Source: Coxiella sp. RIFCSPHIGHO2_12_FULL_42_15
GTDB taxonomy: Bacteria > Pseudomonadota > Gammaproteobacteria > Coxiellales > Coxiellaceae
DNA length: 64,000 bases
NCBI GenBank assembly: GCA_001797285.1
Contig: MGOZ01000050.1
Span: 894-64,893 of the forward strand
Reading direction: 5' to 3'
Below are positions 1-8,998 of this stretch, one piece after another; positions within the stretch are counted from its first letter, which is position 1; the number at the start of each line of letters is the position of its first letter. The notes beneath the pieces are model-generated. The model saw only the letters and a program-made list of their open reading frames with translations. It searched no databases and was not told the DNA's origin. A program made the position numbers and the translations under genes.

Positions 1-704
1 CCATGGTTAAAGCAGCAAAAGCCGCAGGAGTAAAGCGCTTTATTTACGCTTCTTCCAGTTCTGTGTATGGCGTTTCTGATCAACCGAATGTGACTGAAGA
101 TCATCCGCTGGTTCCGTTAACGCTATATAACAAGTACAAAGGTATGTGCGAGCCTTTGCTGTTTAAATACAATGATCCAACCTTTACTTGCGTGGCTATT
201 CGTCTAGCGACGTTGTGTGGTTACGCACCGCGGCAACGGATGGATTTATCCGTGAACATCCTGACCAATCATGCGATTAATTCGAAGAAAATCACCGTAT
301 TTGGTGGCGCACAATTGCGGCCAAATTTACACGTGAAAGATATCTGTGATCTTTATGCTTTGTTGCTTACGGTGCCGAGTGAAAAAATTGCGGGTGAAAT
401 TTTTAACGTGGGATATCAAAATAAATCCATCACTGACATTGCACTGATCGTTAAAACCATTGTGGAAGAACAATTTCCTGAGCATGGGGATATTCCTGTG
501 GTTTTTACCGACAGTAATGACAATCGTTCCTATCATATTAATTCGGACAAGATTTTTCGTTGCTTAGGTTTCGCACCAAAATATACCATCGAAGATGCCG
601 TTCGTGATATTTGTCAAGCGTTCAAACAAGGGAAGTTGCCCAATAGCATGACCGATGAGCGTTATTTTAATGTTCGTCGCATCAAAGCACTGGAAGCGGT
701 GTAA
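1..704 (+). CDS. NAD-dependent epimerase/dehydratase, 5' truncated by window edge
   Basis: Extended short-chain dehydrogenase acting on a nucleotide sugar. The visible part has the SSSSVYG strand with the catalytic Ser region, the YNKYK (YxxxK) catalytic pair, and a C-terminal substrate-binding half (FNVGYQN, then a helix that ends many epimerases). The N-terminal GxxGxxG NAD-binding motif is missing because the window starts inside the gene; the frame is open to base 1, so the Met at position 3 is probably internal. The stop overlaps the start of the next gene (TAATG), which indicates one operon. The substrate cannot be told from this sequence. Confidence 0.85.
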   Translation, partial: MVKAAKAAGVKRFIYASSSSVYGVSDQPNVTEDHPLVPLTLYNKYKGMCEPLLFKYNDPTFTCVAIRLATLCGYAPRQRMDLSVNILTNHAINSKKITVFGGAQLRPNLHVKDICDLYALLLTVPSEKIAGEIFNVGYQNKSITDIALIVKTIVEEQFPEHGDIPVVFTDSNDNRSYHINSDKIFRCLGFAPKYTIEDAVRDICQAFKQGKLPNSMTDERYFNVRRIKALEAV

Positions 705-1729
705 TGAAGAAACCCATTGCTGTTGTGACCGGGGGCGCTGGATTCATTGGCAGCCATATGGTTGATTTGCTGCTTGATCAGGGGTTTCAGGTTCGTGTGC
801 TGGATAACTTGATGGGGGGCCATGAACGTAATCTTTCGCATCGCAAAAATGACGCTCATTTACAGTGTGAATGGCTCGATATTAATAATCTCGCTGAAAA
901 ACACCCGATTTTTTCAGAGGCAAAATTCGTTTTTCATTTTGCGGGTATTGGTGACATCGTTCCCTCCATTGAAAAACCCATTAATTATATGACAACCAAT
1001 GTATTGGGCACGGCTAATGTATTGGAATGTGCGCGCCATGCCAACGTGGAAAAATTTGTGTATGCAGCTTCGTCTTCTTGTTATGGCTTAGCGGATGTTC
1101 CCACGCGCGAAGATCATCGCATTGCGCCACAATATCCATATGCACTCTCAAAGTATCAGGGGGAATGTGCTGCTTTTCATTGGCATCACGTCTACGGATT
1201 ACCGGTCAATTCCATCCGCATTTTTAATGCCTATGGCACTCGTGTGCGGACAACAGGCGCCTATGGGGCTGTATTTGGAGTTTTCTTCAAACAAAAGTTG
1301 AGTGGTCGTCCTTTTACTGTCGTTGGTGATGGCACACAACAGCGAGATTTCCTGTATGTGACCGACGTTGCAAAAGCGTTTTATGCGGCAGCGGCAACAA
1401 AAAAAACCGGTGAAATCTGGAATTTAGGCGCTGGCAATCCACAACGCATTCATTATTTAGTTGAGCTCATTGGTGGGGAAGTGGAATATATTCCTAAACG
1501 ACCCGGTGAACCTGATTGCACATGGGCAAACATCAGTAAAATCCAGCGTGATTTAAGTTGGCAACCCACGATTCCTTTTTCTGAAGGTGTCGCGCGCATG
1601 ATGGCCGAAATTCAAAATTGGCGAGATGCACCTTTGTGGGATAGAATCTCCATCGCAGCGGCAACGGAAACGTGGTTTAAATATTTAGGACAGGAAAGCA
1701 AAGGAGTACAACAGGATGTTTTTCAATAA
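704..1729 (+). CDS. NAD-dependent nucleotide-sugar epimerase/dehydratase
   Basis: Complete extended SDR of 341 aa. The N-terminus has the NAD(P)-binding motif GGAGFIG, followed by FHFAGIGD, the AASSSCYG catalytic strand and YALSK (YxxxK). The C-terminal half carries RDFLYVTDVAKAF and WNLGAGNP, typical of UDP-glucose 4-epimerase and dTDP-glucose 4,6-dehydratase relatives. It presumably epimerises or dehydrates an NDP-sugar in the cytoplasm for the surface polysaccharide. The start shares bases with the upstream stop, and its end overlaps the next gene by 14 nt, so translation is probably coupled. The exact reaction is not assigned. Confidence 0.88.
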   Translation: MKKPIAVVTGGAGFIGSHMVDLLLDQGFQVRVLDNLMGGHERNLSHRKNDAHLQCEWLDINNLAEKHPIFSEAKFVFHFAGIGDIVPSIEKPINYMTTNVLGTANVLECARHANVEKFVYAASSSCYGLADVPTREDHRIAPQYPYALSKYQGECAAFHWHHVYGLPVNSIRIFNAYGTRVRTTGAYGAVFGVFFKQKLSGRPFTVVGDGTQQRDFLYVTDVAKAFYAAAATKKTGEIWNLGAGNPQRIHYLVELIGGEVEYIPKRPGEPDCTWANISKIQRDLSWQPTIPFSEGVARMMAEIQNWRDAPLWDRISIAAATETWFKYLGQESKGVQQDVFQ

Positions 1730-3320
1730 ATTTCAACACAAAATTAAAACCATCGAAGAATTACAACGAATTCTTAATCAGCGTCCTAAAAAACAAAAAG
1801 TCGTCATGTGTCATGGTTGTTTTGACGTTGTTCATCCTGGCCATGTCCGTCATTTAGCGTACGCTAAAAGTAAAGCGGACATTTTGGTGACGAGCATCAC
1901 GGCCGATCGTTTCATTACCAAAGGAAAAATGCGTCCGCATGTGCCACAAGCCTTGCGCGCGATTAACTTGGCGGCATTTGAAATGGTGGATTACGTCATT
2001 ATTGATGAGAATCCAACACCGTTACAGGCAATTTCAATATTAAAACCTGATTTTTTTGCAAAAGGGTATGAATACATTTCTCAAGGCATGCCCACCAAAA
2101 CAGAAGAAGAAGAGCGAACCCTGGATGTTTATGGTGGGAAAATGCTTTTTACGCCGGGTGATATTGTTTATTCTTCCTCATCACTCATTCATTTAGCGCC
2201 ACCTTCGATTCGTTACGAAAAATTATGGGCATTGATGGAATCCGCGCAAATTACTTTTGCTGATTTTCAGCGTGTATTAGAACGGATGAAAGGCGTGAAA
2301 GTGCACGTCGTGGGCGACACCATCATTGATGGATTTATGCAAACCACAATGATTGGTGGTCAAACCAAAACACCGACGGTCAGTGTTCTTTACGAAAGTC
2401 AAAAAAATTATGTTGGCGGCGCTGGAATTGTTGCTGAACATTTGCGTGCAGCTGGTGCCGATGTCACGTTGACCACACTACTGGGTAACGATGCGTTAAA
2501 AGATTTTACTTTGGAAGAGTTGACGAGTCGTGATATTAAAGTGAATGCGATCCTCGATGAGAATCGTCCTACTACGCATAAAAATGCGGTGGTTGCGAAA
2601 GGATATCGTCTTATTAAAATTGACACGTTAGATAATTCTTCTATTAACGATGCACTGTTAGATCTTTTCGCTGAATATATTGAAAAAACTCCCTGCGATA
2701 TGATTATTTTCAGTGATTTTCGGCATGGAATTTTCAATCGTCGCACAATTCCTGCTTTAGTGAGTGCGATACCCAAACATTGCTATAAGGTCGCTGATAG
2801 TCAAGTGGCCAGTCGCTGGGGAAATATCACGGAATTTAAAGGGTTTGATTTAATTACCCCGAATGAGCGTGAGGCGCGTTTCGCTCTCGCTGATCAAGAT
2901 TCCGGAATTCGTCCTTTGGGTTCTGATCTTTACGATGCCGCACAGTGCAAAACACTCATTTTAAAATTAGGTGAAAAAGGCATATTGACGTGTTTTGGCA
3001 GGGATCATACGGCATTAGATTCTTTTGTGGTGTTGGATAGTTTTGTCGACCATTGCCAAGATGCCGTTGGTGCTGGTGATGCCTTATTGGCATATGCCGC
3101 GTTGGCACTCGCTATGGGTGAGTCTCCCATTATGGCCAGCATTTTAGGGACAATGGCAGCTGCTTGTGAGTGTGAGTACGATGGCAATATTCCTATTGCA
3201 AAATCCGATGTCATGAAAAAATTAGATACGGTTTCGCGTCACATGGCATATTCCGAAGAAACACAAATGAAATCATATCAAAAAGTTGGGAATACTCAGG
3301 TTCCCGTCGAGTTGGCATGA
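1716..3320 (+). CDS. Nucleotidyltransferase-PfkB sugar kinase fusion (HldE-like, domains swapped)
   Basis: Bifunctional sugar-phosphate kinase and nucleotidyltransferase of 534 aa. Residues about 28-160 are a cytidylyltransferase-fold domain: CHGCFDVVHPGHVRHL contains the HxGH motif (H40-H43). Residues about 190-510 are a PfkB/ribokinase domain with VGGAGIVAEHL and the catalytic DAVGAGD (449-455). E. coli HldE has the same two domains in the opposite order (kinase first), phosphorylating heptose-7-phosphate and later adding AMP. A heptose role here is inferred, helped by a GmhA-like isomerase, transketolase and transaldolase in the same locus. A good ribosome site (AAAGGAG) precedes the ATG, which lies inside the end of the upstream gene. 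Confidence 0.85.
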   Translation: MFFNKFQHKIKTIEELQRILNQRPKKQKVVMCHGCFDVVHPGHVRHLAYAKSKADILVTSITADRFITKGKMRPHVPQALRAINLAAFEMVDYVIIDENPTPLQAISILKPDFFAKGYEYISQGMPTKTEEEERTLDVYGGKMLFTPGDIVYSSSSLIHLAPPSIRYEKLWALMESAQITFADFQRVLERMKGVKVHVVGDTIIDGFMQTTMIGGQTKTPTVSVLYESQKNYVGGAGIVAEHLRAAGADVTLTTLLGNDALKDFTLEELTSRDIKVNAILDENRPTTHKNAVVAKGYRLIKIDTLDNSSINDALLDLFAEYIEKTPCDMIIFSDFRHGIFNRRTIPALVSAIPKHCYKVADSQVASRWGNITEFKGFDLITPNEREARFALADQDSGIRPLGSDLYDAAQCKTLILKLGEKGILTCFGRDHTALDSFVVLDSFVDHCQDAVGAGDALLAYAALALAMGESPIMASILGTMAAACECEYDGNIPIAKSDVMKKLDTVSRHMAYSEETQMKSYQKVGNTQVPVELA

Positions 3321-4258
3321 AAGTTATTGTTGTTGGGCTAGGAGTACAAGGACACAAGCGCCGTGCCATTGCGGGATCTGATTATGTCGCGTGCGTTGAT
3401 CCTATCAACGTGCAAGCTGACTATAAACACGTCAGCGAGGTGCCACTCAACAATTACGACGCAGCGTTAGTGTGTACGCCCGACCAAACTAAAATTGAAA
3501 TTTTGACTTATCTTATTCAGCATAAAAAACATATTTTGGTGGAAAAACCATTATACGCTTCAGATCCGATTTTAGTAGAATTGCAAACGTTGGCGCAGCA
3601 GCAAAAGGTAGTGTGTTATACCGCCTATAATCACCGCTTTGAGCCGCATCTAATGCGTATGCGTGACGTGATTCAATCGGGTGGGTTGGGCGCGTGTTAT
3701 CATGCGCGCTTTTTTTATGGTAATGGAACAGCGCGACTAGTGCGAGATTCAGCGTGGCGTGATCAAGGGGCGGGGGTATTGCCTGATCTTGGTTCGCATC
3801 TTCTGGATTTAAGTGATTTTATTTTTGGTGTGCGCGGCAGTCAATTTCAAGTCATTTTTTCCAATTGCTTCGAAAATAACGCACCGGATCACGTGACCTT
3901 TGTGAACCGGACAACGCAGCCGCAACTGGAGTTTGAAATGACATTACTCTCGTGGCGGAATCATTTTTCTTGTGATGTGCTTGGAGAAAAAGGTTCTGTA
4001 CACGTGGAATCACTCTGCAAATGGGGGCCAAGCACGTTTACTTTGCGCAAACGAATTTTGCCGAGTGGAAGACCGCCAGAGCAAGCAATCACATTAGTAC
4101 AAGAAGATCCAACGTGGGCATTGGAATATGCGCATTTTAAAAAATTAATTATTGAAAGTGTTGCAACGGATTTATCGCGTGACCGATGGATGAGTCAGCA
4201 GTTGCAGCTGTTAAATCAAACCGCAATAAGGATGGCCAGCACGTGTCAGACAGTTTGA
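3317..4258 (+). CDS. Gfo/Idh/MocA family oxidoreductase
   Basis: Probable NAD(P)-dependent sugar or sugar-nucleotide dehydrogenase, 313 aa. The N-terminal Rossmann domain begins MKVIVVGLGVQGHKR, and the family EKPLY motif (catalytic Lys in MocA-type enzymes) lies near residue 77. The second domain begins about residue 120 and has the WRDQGAGVLPDLGSHLLDL segment, which in this family supplies an Asp and a His near the substrate (GSHLLD). The ATGA start overlaps the preceding stop, so it is co-translated with the kinase-nucleotidyltransferase fusion. It could oxidise a ring hydroxyl of an NDP-sugar ahead of epimerisation or amination; the substrate is unknown. Confidence 0.85.
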   Translation: MKVIVVGLGVQGHKRRAIAGSDYVACVDPINVQADYKHVSEVPLNNYDAALVCTPDQTKIEILTYLIQHKKHILVEKPLYASDPILVELQTLAQQQKVVCYTAYNHRFEPHLMRMRDVIQSGGLGACYHARFFYGNGTARLVRDSAWRDQGAGVLPDLGSHLLDLSDFIFGVRGSQFQVIFSNCFENNAPDHVTFVNRTTQPQLEFEMTLLSWRNHFSCDVLGEKGSVHVESLCKWGPSTFTLRKRILPSGRPPEQAITLVQEDPTWALEYAHFKKLIIESVATDLSRDRWMSQQLQLLNQTAIRMASTCQTV

Positions 4259-5553
4259 ATTATCCCATCGTTGGTGTTGCAGGAATGAGCCACTTAGGTT
4301 TAGTTTCTGCAGCGACCTTTGCTGCAAAAGGTTTTACGACGGTGTGTTATGACACCAATACGGCATTAATTCACGATTTACAGCAGCGCAAATGGCCGGT
4401 CGAAGAGCCAGAACTCGATAGTCTGCTGAAAAATCACGCGCAACGCATGGCATTTACCGCTGCTATCGGCAATTTAAAAAATTGCGATGTTATTTACATC
4501 GCATTAGATGTGGTGACCAACGACACGAACGAAAGTGATTTAACGTTTATCCAGGCATTAATTGATGAAGTTGCCGATATCATGGATGATGGCACCCTTG
4601 TTGTGGTACTTTCTCAAGTTGCTCCAGGGTTTATGCGACAGTTACCGATTCCACATCAACAGTTATTTTATCAAGTAGAAACATTGATTTTTGGACAGGC
4701 GGTACATCGCGCATTACATCCCGAGCGTTACATTATTGGTTGTGCTGAAGTTCATGTGCCTTTGCCAAAAGCATTGGAAACATTATTAAAAGCGTTTCAT
4801 TGTCCGATTTTACCGATGCGCTATGAAAGCGCGGAACTTGCCAAAATGGCGATTAATTTATTTTTAGCGTCATCAGTGACGACCACCAATATTCTTGCCG
4901 AAGTGGCCGCTAAAGTGGGTGCGAACTGGAATGAGATTGTGCCCACATTGAAATTAGATAAACGCATTGGTCCCCACGCGTATTTGCAACCGGGGCTGGG
5001 TATTGCAGGAGGTAATATTGAGCGAGATTTGGCGAGCATTATTAAGCTGGGCGATCGTTTTGGAACCAATACGGAAGTTGTGCAAGCCTGGTGTGAAAAC
5101 AGTGAGTATCAAAAAAATTGGATTTATCGTTGCTTGCAAGACAATATTTTTGCTCGCCAACAAAATCCGAGAATGACTTTACTGGGGTTGGCGTACAAAG
5201 CCAATACACACAGCGTGAAAAATGCTCCTTCGTTGCAGTTATTACCGAAATTAAAAGGCCATGTAGTCACGGTGCATGACCCTATTGTTAATGGGCGCCA
5301 TTTAGCGGATTTTGTTAACGTTGCGCCGAACTTGTTGGATGCATTGGATCAAGCAGACGTGGTTATTATTTTGACGCCATGGGCAGATTACGCAAGATTG
5401 TCGGCAAAAACATTAAAAGAAAAAATGCACGGTCGATGGATTATCGATCCTTTTCAAGTGTTAAATCAGAGTGAATTTGAAAAAGAAGGATTTCACATTT
5501 TTACGTTGGGTCGTGGGTCTTCTGTTTCTCATAAGGTAGAAGAATATGCTTAA
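4243..5553 (+). CDS. UDP-glucose/GDP-mannose dehydrogenase family protein lacking catalytic Cys
   Basis: Homologue of UDP-glucose 6-dehydrogenases with the three expected domains: N-terminal Rossmann (PIVGVAGMSHLGLV), central helical dimerisation segment (ELAKMAINLFLASS, retaining the conserved Lys and Asn), and C-terminal UDP-binding domain (LLGLAYKANTHSVKNAPS). The active-site loop normally reads like PGPGFGGSCFPKD; here it reads PGLGIAGGNIERD, so the catalytic Cys is Asn (codon 5014-5016) and the following Lys is Arg. I chose the GTG at 4243 (AAGGA upstream, 16-nt overlap with the previous gene) over an ATG at 4186 that lacks a ribosome site and would overlap by 73 nt. It may be a non-oxidising paralogue or may stop at the aldehyde. 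Confidence 0.83.
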   Translation: MSDSLNYPIVGVAGMSHLGLVSAATFAAKGFTTVCYDTNTALIHDLQQRKWPVEEPELDSLLKNHAQRMAFTAAIGNLKNCDVIYIALDVVTNDTNESDLTFIQALIDEVADIMDDGTLVVVLSQVAPGFMRQLPIPHQQLFYQVETLIFGQAVHRALHPERYIIGCAEVHVPLPKALETLLKAFHCPILPMRYESAELAKMAINLFLASSVTTTNILAEVAAKVGANWNEIVPTLKLDKRIGPHAYLQPGLGIAGGNIERDLASIIKLGDRFGTNTEVVQAWCENSEYQKNWIYRCLQDNIFARQQNPRMTLLGLAYKANTHSVKNAPSLQLLPKLKGHVVTVHDPIVNGRHLADFVNVAPNLLDALDQADVVIILTPWADYARLSAKTLKEKMHGRWIIDPFQVLNQSEFEKEGFHIFTLGRGSSVSHKVEEYA

Positions 5554-6433
5554 ACATCATCATATTAATGCGCTTAATCCCCATCGGGTCGTGGTATTAG
5601 GTGCCAATGGATTTGTAGGGAAAGCGACGGTGGCGCGCTTGCAACGAGAAAACATTGCCGTGTTACCGTTGGCACGACAACACATCGATTTATTGCAGCC
5701 GACTGCTACATCCGACCTCAGTCAACGGTTGTTGCCGAATGATGCGTTAGTCGTTATTGCGGCACAAGCGCCGTGTAAAAATATCGATATGCTTGCCAAT
5801 AATATTGTGATGATGCAGGCCATTTGTCAGGCGCTTGAAAAACAACCGGTCAAACACGTGATTTACATCAGTTCGGATGCCGTTTATGCGGATTGTGCAG
5901 AGCGACTTACGGAAAATTCCATCACCATGCCAGGTTCGTTGCACGGTATGATGCATGTAACGCGTGAAATGATGCTACAATCGGTGGTTAAATCCCCTCT
6001 AGCCATTTTGCGACCCAGTTTGTTATATGGTGAGTGTGATCCCCACAACGGTTACGGCCCCAATCAATTTCGTCGTTTAGCGATAAAGGGGGAGCCTATT
6101 GTTTTATTTGGCGAAGGGGAAGAAGAGCGAGATCATGTTTTTATTGATGATGTAGCGGAACTCATTTATTTAACGTTAGTGCATCAAAGCGCAGGAATTT
6201 TAAATATCGTTACCGGAGAAGTTACTTCCTTTCGAAAAATTGCGCAAATGACGAATGCGTTAGTCGATAAACCCGTTGCTATTCAATCGCGTTCACGATC
6301 AGGACCGATGCCACATCGTGGTTTTCGACCGTTTGACAACACAGCAACTGATCGCGCATTTCCACATTTTCGTTATACTTCGTTGAGTCGAGGATTGGCG
6401 CTGTCGATGCATCAACCGGAGGTGACTGTTTAA
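5546..6433 (+). CDS. NAD-dependent epimerase-family SDR with altered active site
   Basis: Extended SDR fold, 295 aa. The NAD-binding motif LGANGFVG sits at about residues 18-25, followed by the ISSDAVYAD strand and FIDDVAELI in the C-terminal half. The catalytic YxxxK is not present. Aligned residue for residue to the usual P-L-S-P-Y-G-x-S-K-x-x-x-E helix, this protein reads P-G-S-L-H-G-M-M-H-V-T-R-E, so both Tyr and Lys are His. It overlaps the preceding dehydrogenase-like gene by 8 nt and the next gene by one base. It may be a binding or regulatory protein, or may use altered chemistry; the neighbour also lacks its catalytic residue. Confidence 0.8.
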   Translation: MLKHHHINALNPHRVVVLGANGFVGKATVARLQRENIAVLPLARQHIDLLQPTATSDLSQRLLPNDALVVIAAQAPCKNIDMLANNIVMMQAICQALEKQPVKHVIYISSDAVYADCAERLTENSITMPGSLHGMMHVTREMMLQSVVKSPLAILRPSLLYGECDPHNGYGPNQFRRLAIKGEPIVLFGEGEEERDHVFIDDVAELIYLTLVHQSAGILNIVTGEVTSFRKIAQMTNALVDKPVAIQSRSRSGPMPHRGFRPFDNTATDRAFPHFRYTSLSRGLALSMHQPEVTV

Positions 6434-7089
6434 TGCAACAAATTGATTTACTGCGCGCATTGCCGCAAACCAAACGTAACATTGAAAAGCGCCAACAAGC
6501 GAAAGATCCTGAAGTCATTCGCATTTCCAAGCAATACGGAGAGATGTATTTTGACGGTCCGCGTGATTATGGTTATGGGGGCTATCGTTACGATGGGCGA
6601 TGGATTCCAGTGGCAAAAGAGATTATTCAGCATTTTCATTTAAAACCAGGTGATCGTGTATTGGATGTGGGTTGTGCTAAAGGGTTTTTGGTGAAAGATT
6701 TAATGTTAGCGTGCCCTGGGTTAGAAGTGTTTGGTGTGGATATTTCGCGTTACGCGTTGCAACATTGTGAACCGGAAGTAGTAGGTCGCCTGCATTTAGG
6801 CAGTGCCGATGATTTGCCTTTTCCCGATCATAGTTTTTCGGCGGTCCTTTCGCTGAATACCATCCACAATTTCAAACGTGATCGTGCTATTGTGGCGATG
6901 CGAGAAATACAGCGTATTTCTGGGGGTCGGGCCTTCGTTCAAGTTGATAGTTATTACACGCCCGAGCAAAAAGCAATTTTTGAAAGTTGGGTGCTGACTG
7001 CTGAATTTTACGATTATCCGCAGGGATGGATCACTTTATTTAAAGAAGCGAGTTACACCGGTGATTATAACTGGACGGTGGTAACATAA
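6433..7089 (+). CDS. Class I SAM-dependent methyltransferase
   Basis: 218-aa methyltransferase. Residues about 70-85 contain motif I (RVLDVGCAKGFLVKDL) and FGVDISRYAL follows as motif II; AVLSLNTIHNF is the post-II strand. Before it lies an unusual aromatic and Gly-rich stretch (YFDGPRDYGYGGYRYDGRW) that probably forms the substrate lid. It is expected to methylate a sugar or sugar nucleotide of the surface polysaccharide. The start codon shares a base with the upstream stop (TAATG). A 25-bp gap with an AAGGAA ribosome site separates it from the next gene. The substrate atom (O, N or C) cannot be determined. Confidence 0.85.
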   Translation: MQQIDLLRALPQTKRNIEKRQQAKDPEVIRISKQYGEMYFDGPRDYGYGGYRYDGRWIPVAKEIIQHFHLKPGDRVLDVGCAKGFLVKDLMLACPGLEVFGVDISRYALQHCEPEVVGRLHLGSADDLPFPDHSFSAVLSLNTIHNFKRDRAIVAMREIQRISGGRAFVQVDSYYTPEQKAIFESWVLTAEFYDYPQGWITLFKEASYTGDYNWTVVT

Positions 7090-7114
7090 ATCCAAATTAT
7101 TTTAAGGAATTTTC

Positions 7115-8107
7115 ATGGGAAAAACATATGCGATTTTAGGTGGCGGTGGATCTTTTGGAATTCACACTGCGATGTATTTGCTCGATCATGCAAAGCCAAA
7201 AAAAGTATTGGGAATTGGTCGTAATTTACTGCGTTCAGAACCGTTTTCATTAAACATTGAAAAACGCGATGGCTATGAATACCACGCGCGGCATATTACG
7301 TACGAATTAGATTTGCTGTTGGAATTATTAGATAAAGAAAAGCCGGAAGTTATTATTAATTATGCAGCTCAAGGTGAAGGTGCGGTGTCGTGGAAAAACA
7401 GCTGGCGCTATTTTGAAACGAACTCCATGGCGTTAGCGCGACTGACCGAAGAATTGATGAAACGGGATTGGCTAGAACGTTTTATTCAGATTGGCACTTC
7501 TGAAATGTATGGTTCAGCAACCTATCCTTGCACAGAAGAGGAATCGATTAAACCTTCCAGTCCTTATGCTGCATCGAAGGTGGCGTTTGATATGCATTTA
7601 ATGTCGATTCATCGCTTTTTAAAATTTCCGATGAACGTAATTCGTCCGTCGAATGCGTATTGTTCGGGACAATTATTGCATCGCGTCATTCCAAAATCGT
7701 TATTGCTGGGTCGTTTGGGGAAAAAACTTCCGTTACACGGAGGCGGTCGTGCAGAAAAATCGTATATTCATGCGCGTGATTTAGCACGTGCGATTCATCT
7801 CGTCGCAGAAAAAGCACCGTATGGAACGATTTATAACGCAGGTCCGAAAGAACCTACTTCGATTCGTCGTGTTGTTGAGTTGTGTGCGGATGCATTAAAA
7901 ATGCCGTTTGAACAATTGTGCGAAGTGACGGGCGATCGTTTAGGTCAAGATGCGCGTTATTGGTTGGATTCTTCGGCGATTAAACGCGATGTGGGTTGGG
8001 AACCGCAAATGACTTGGGAGCAGGGATTGAAAGAAATGGTGGAGTGGACGGATAAATACTTAGATCAATTAAAACTGCTTTCCACCGACTACGTGATGCG
8101 CGCTTGA
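7115..8107 (+). CDS. NAD-dependent epimerase/dehydratase (GDP-mannose 4,6-dehydratase-like)
   Basis: 330-aa extended SDR with an intact active site. LGGGGSFGIHTA is the nucleotide-binding loop, YAAQGEGAVSW corresponds to the NAA-type strand, IGTSEMYGSA supplies the Ser/Thr, and SPYAASK is the YxxxK motif. VIRPSNAYCSGQ and KSYIHARDLARA resemble GDP-mannose dehydratases and their 6-deoxyheptose relatives, so a GDP- or other NDP-linked hexose or heptose is a fair guess. It is preceded by a clear AAGGAA site and lies between the methyltransferase and the split transketolase in the same operon. Confidence 0.87.
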   Translation: MGKTYAILGGGGSFGIHTAMYLLDHAKPKKVLGIGRNLLRSEPFSLNIEKRDGYEYHARHITYELDLLLELLDKEKPEVIINYAAQGEGAVSWKNSWRYFETNSMALARLTEELMKRDWLERFIQIGTSEMYGSATYPCTEEESIKPSSPYAASKVAFDMHLMSIHRFLKFPMNVIRPSNAYCSGQLLHRVIPKSLLLGRLGKKLPLHGGGRAEKSYIHARDLARAIHLVAEKAPYGTIYNAGPKEPTSIRRVVELCADALKMPFEQLCEVTGDRLGQDARYWLDSSAIKRDVGWEPQMTWEQGLKEMVEWTDKYLDQLKLLSTDYVMRA

Positions 8108-8127
8108 CTACTAAGGACATAATGTAA

Positions 8128-8943
8128 ATGATCGACATAGAACACACCAAGCAACGCTGTAATCGCTACCGCCACGAAATTCTGGATATTTCGCAACAAG
8201 TGGGCGCCCTTCACATCGCGCCGGCATTTTCCTGTTTGGAAATGACCGACGTTATTTACCATCATTTAATGCGTCGTGATCAAAACAATTGTTTTATCGA
8301 TACGTTTTTGATGTCGAAAGGCCACGGTTGTATGAGCCAATACGTTATGTTACGCGAATTTGGTCTTTTATCCGATGAAGATCTCCTTAATTATTGTCGT
8401 CCAAATGGTCGTTTAGGTGCGCATCCAGATTATGGATTACCCGGAATTGCTGCTTCAACCGGTTCGTTGGGTCACGGTTTAGGAATCGCAACGGGTATTG
8501 CGCTTGCAAATCGTTTGCAAAAACAAGATAGCCATACTTATGTGATCTTGTCCGATGGAGAGCTGCAGGAAGGTTCGACGTGGGAAGCGATCCTCATGGC
8601 GGCCAATTTAAAACTGGAAAATCTCACGGTTTTTCTCGATTTAAATGATTTTTCGGGTCTTGCACGCATGAGCACGGATCACCCGGCTTTTTATCCGGTG
8701 GTTGATAAATTGAGTGCTTTTGGTTGGAGTGTGCAATGCGTTGATGGTCATGAAAGTGAAGCCATTTATATGGCCGCTAAAACAATGCAAAGCGGTAAAC
8801 CGCATTTTGTGGTTTGCCATACCGTGAAAGGTAAAGGCATTTCGTACATGGAGCATGTGCCGATTTGGCATTATCGTTCGCCCAACCCAGAAGAATATCA
8901 ACAAGCAAAACGAGAATTAGCTGAAGCATTAATATCATGTTGA
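8128..8943 (+). CDS. Transketolase, N-terminal (TPP-binding) subunit
   Basis: 271-aa protein equal to the N-terminal half of a transketolase. It contains the TPP/Mg motif (LSDGELQEGSTWEA ... LNDF), the GHG and STGSLGHGLGIATG segments, and HTVKGKGISYME near the end. Split transketolases work as a complex with a separate pyrimidine-binding subunit, here the next gene. They transfer two-carbon ketol units between ketose and aldose phosphates. Because housekeeping transketolase is normally a single chain encoded elsewhere, this pair is probably dedicated to the locus, for example to sedoheptulose-7-phosphate supply or to carbon-chain extension of a sugar. An AAGGAC ribosome site precedes the ATG. 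Confidence 0.9.
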   Translation: MIDIEHTKQRCNRYRHEILDISQQVGALHIAPAFSCLEMTDVIYHHLMRRDQNNCFIDTFLMSKGHGCMSQYVMLREFGLLSDEDLLNYCRPNGRLGAHPDYGLPGIAASTGSLGHGLGIATGIALANRLQKQDSHTYVILSDGELQEGSTWEAILMAANLKLENLTVFLDLNDFSGLARMSTDHPAFYPVVDKLSAFGWSVQCVDGHESEAIYMAAKTMQSGKPHFVVCHTVKGKGISYMEHVPIWHYRSPNPEEYQQAKRELAEALISC

Positions 8944-8998
8944 AACGTCGCTTCCGAGCCGCGGCCATGAAGGAGCGGTATACAAAGAGATCTATAAA

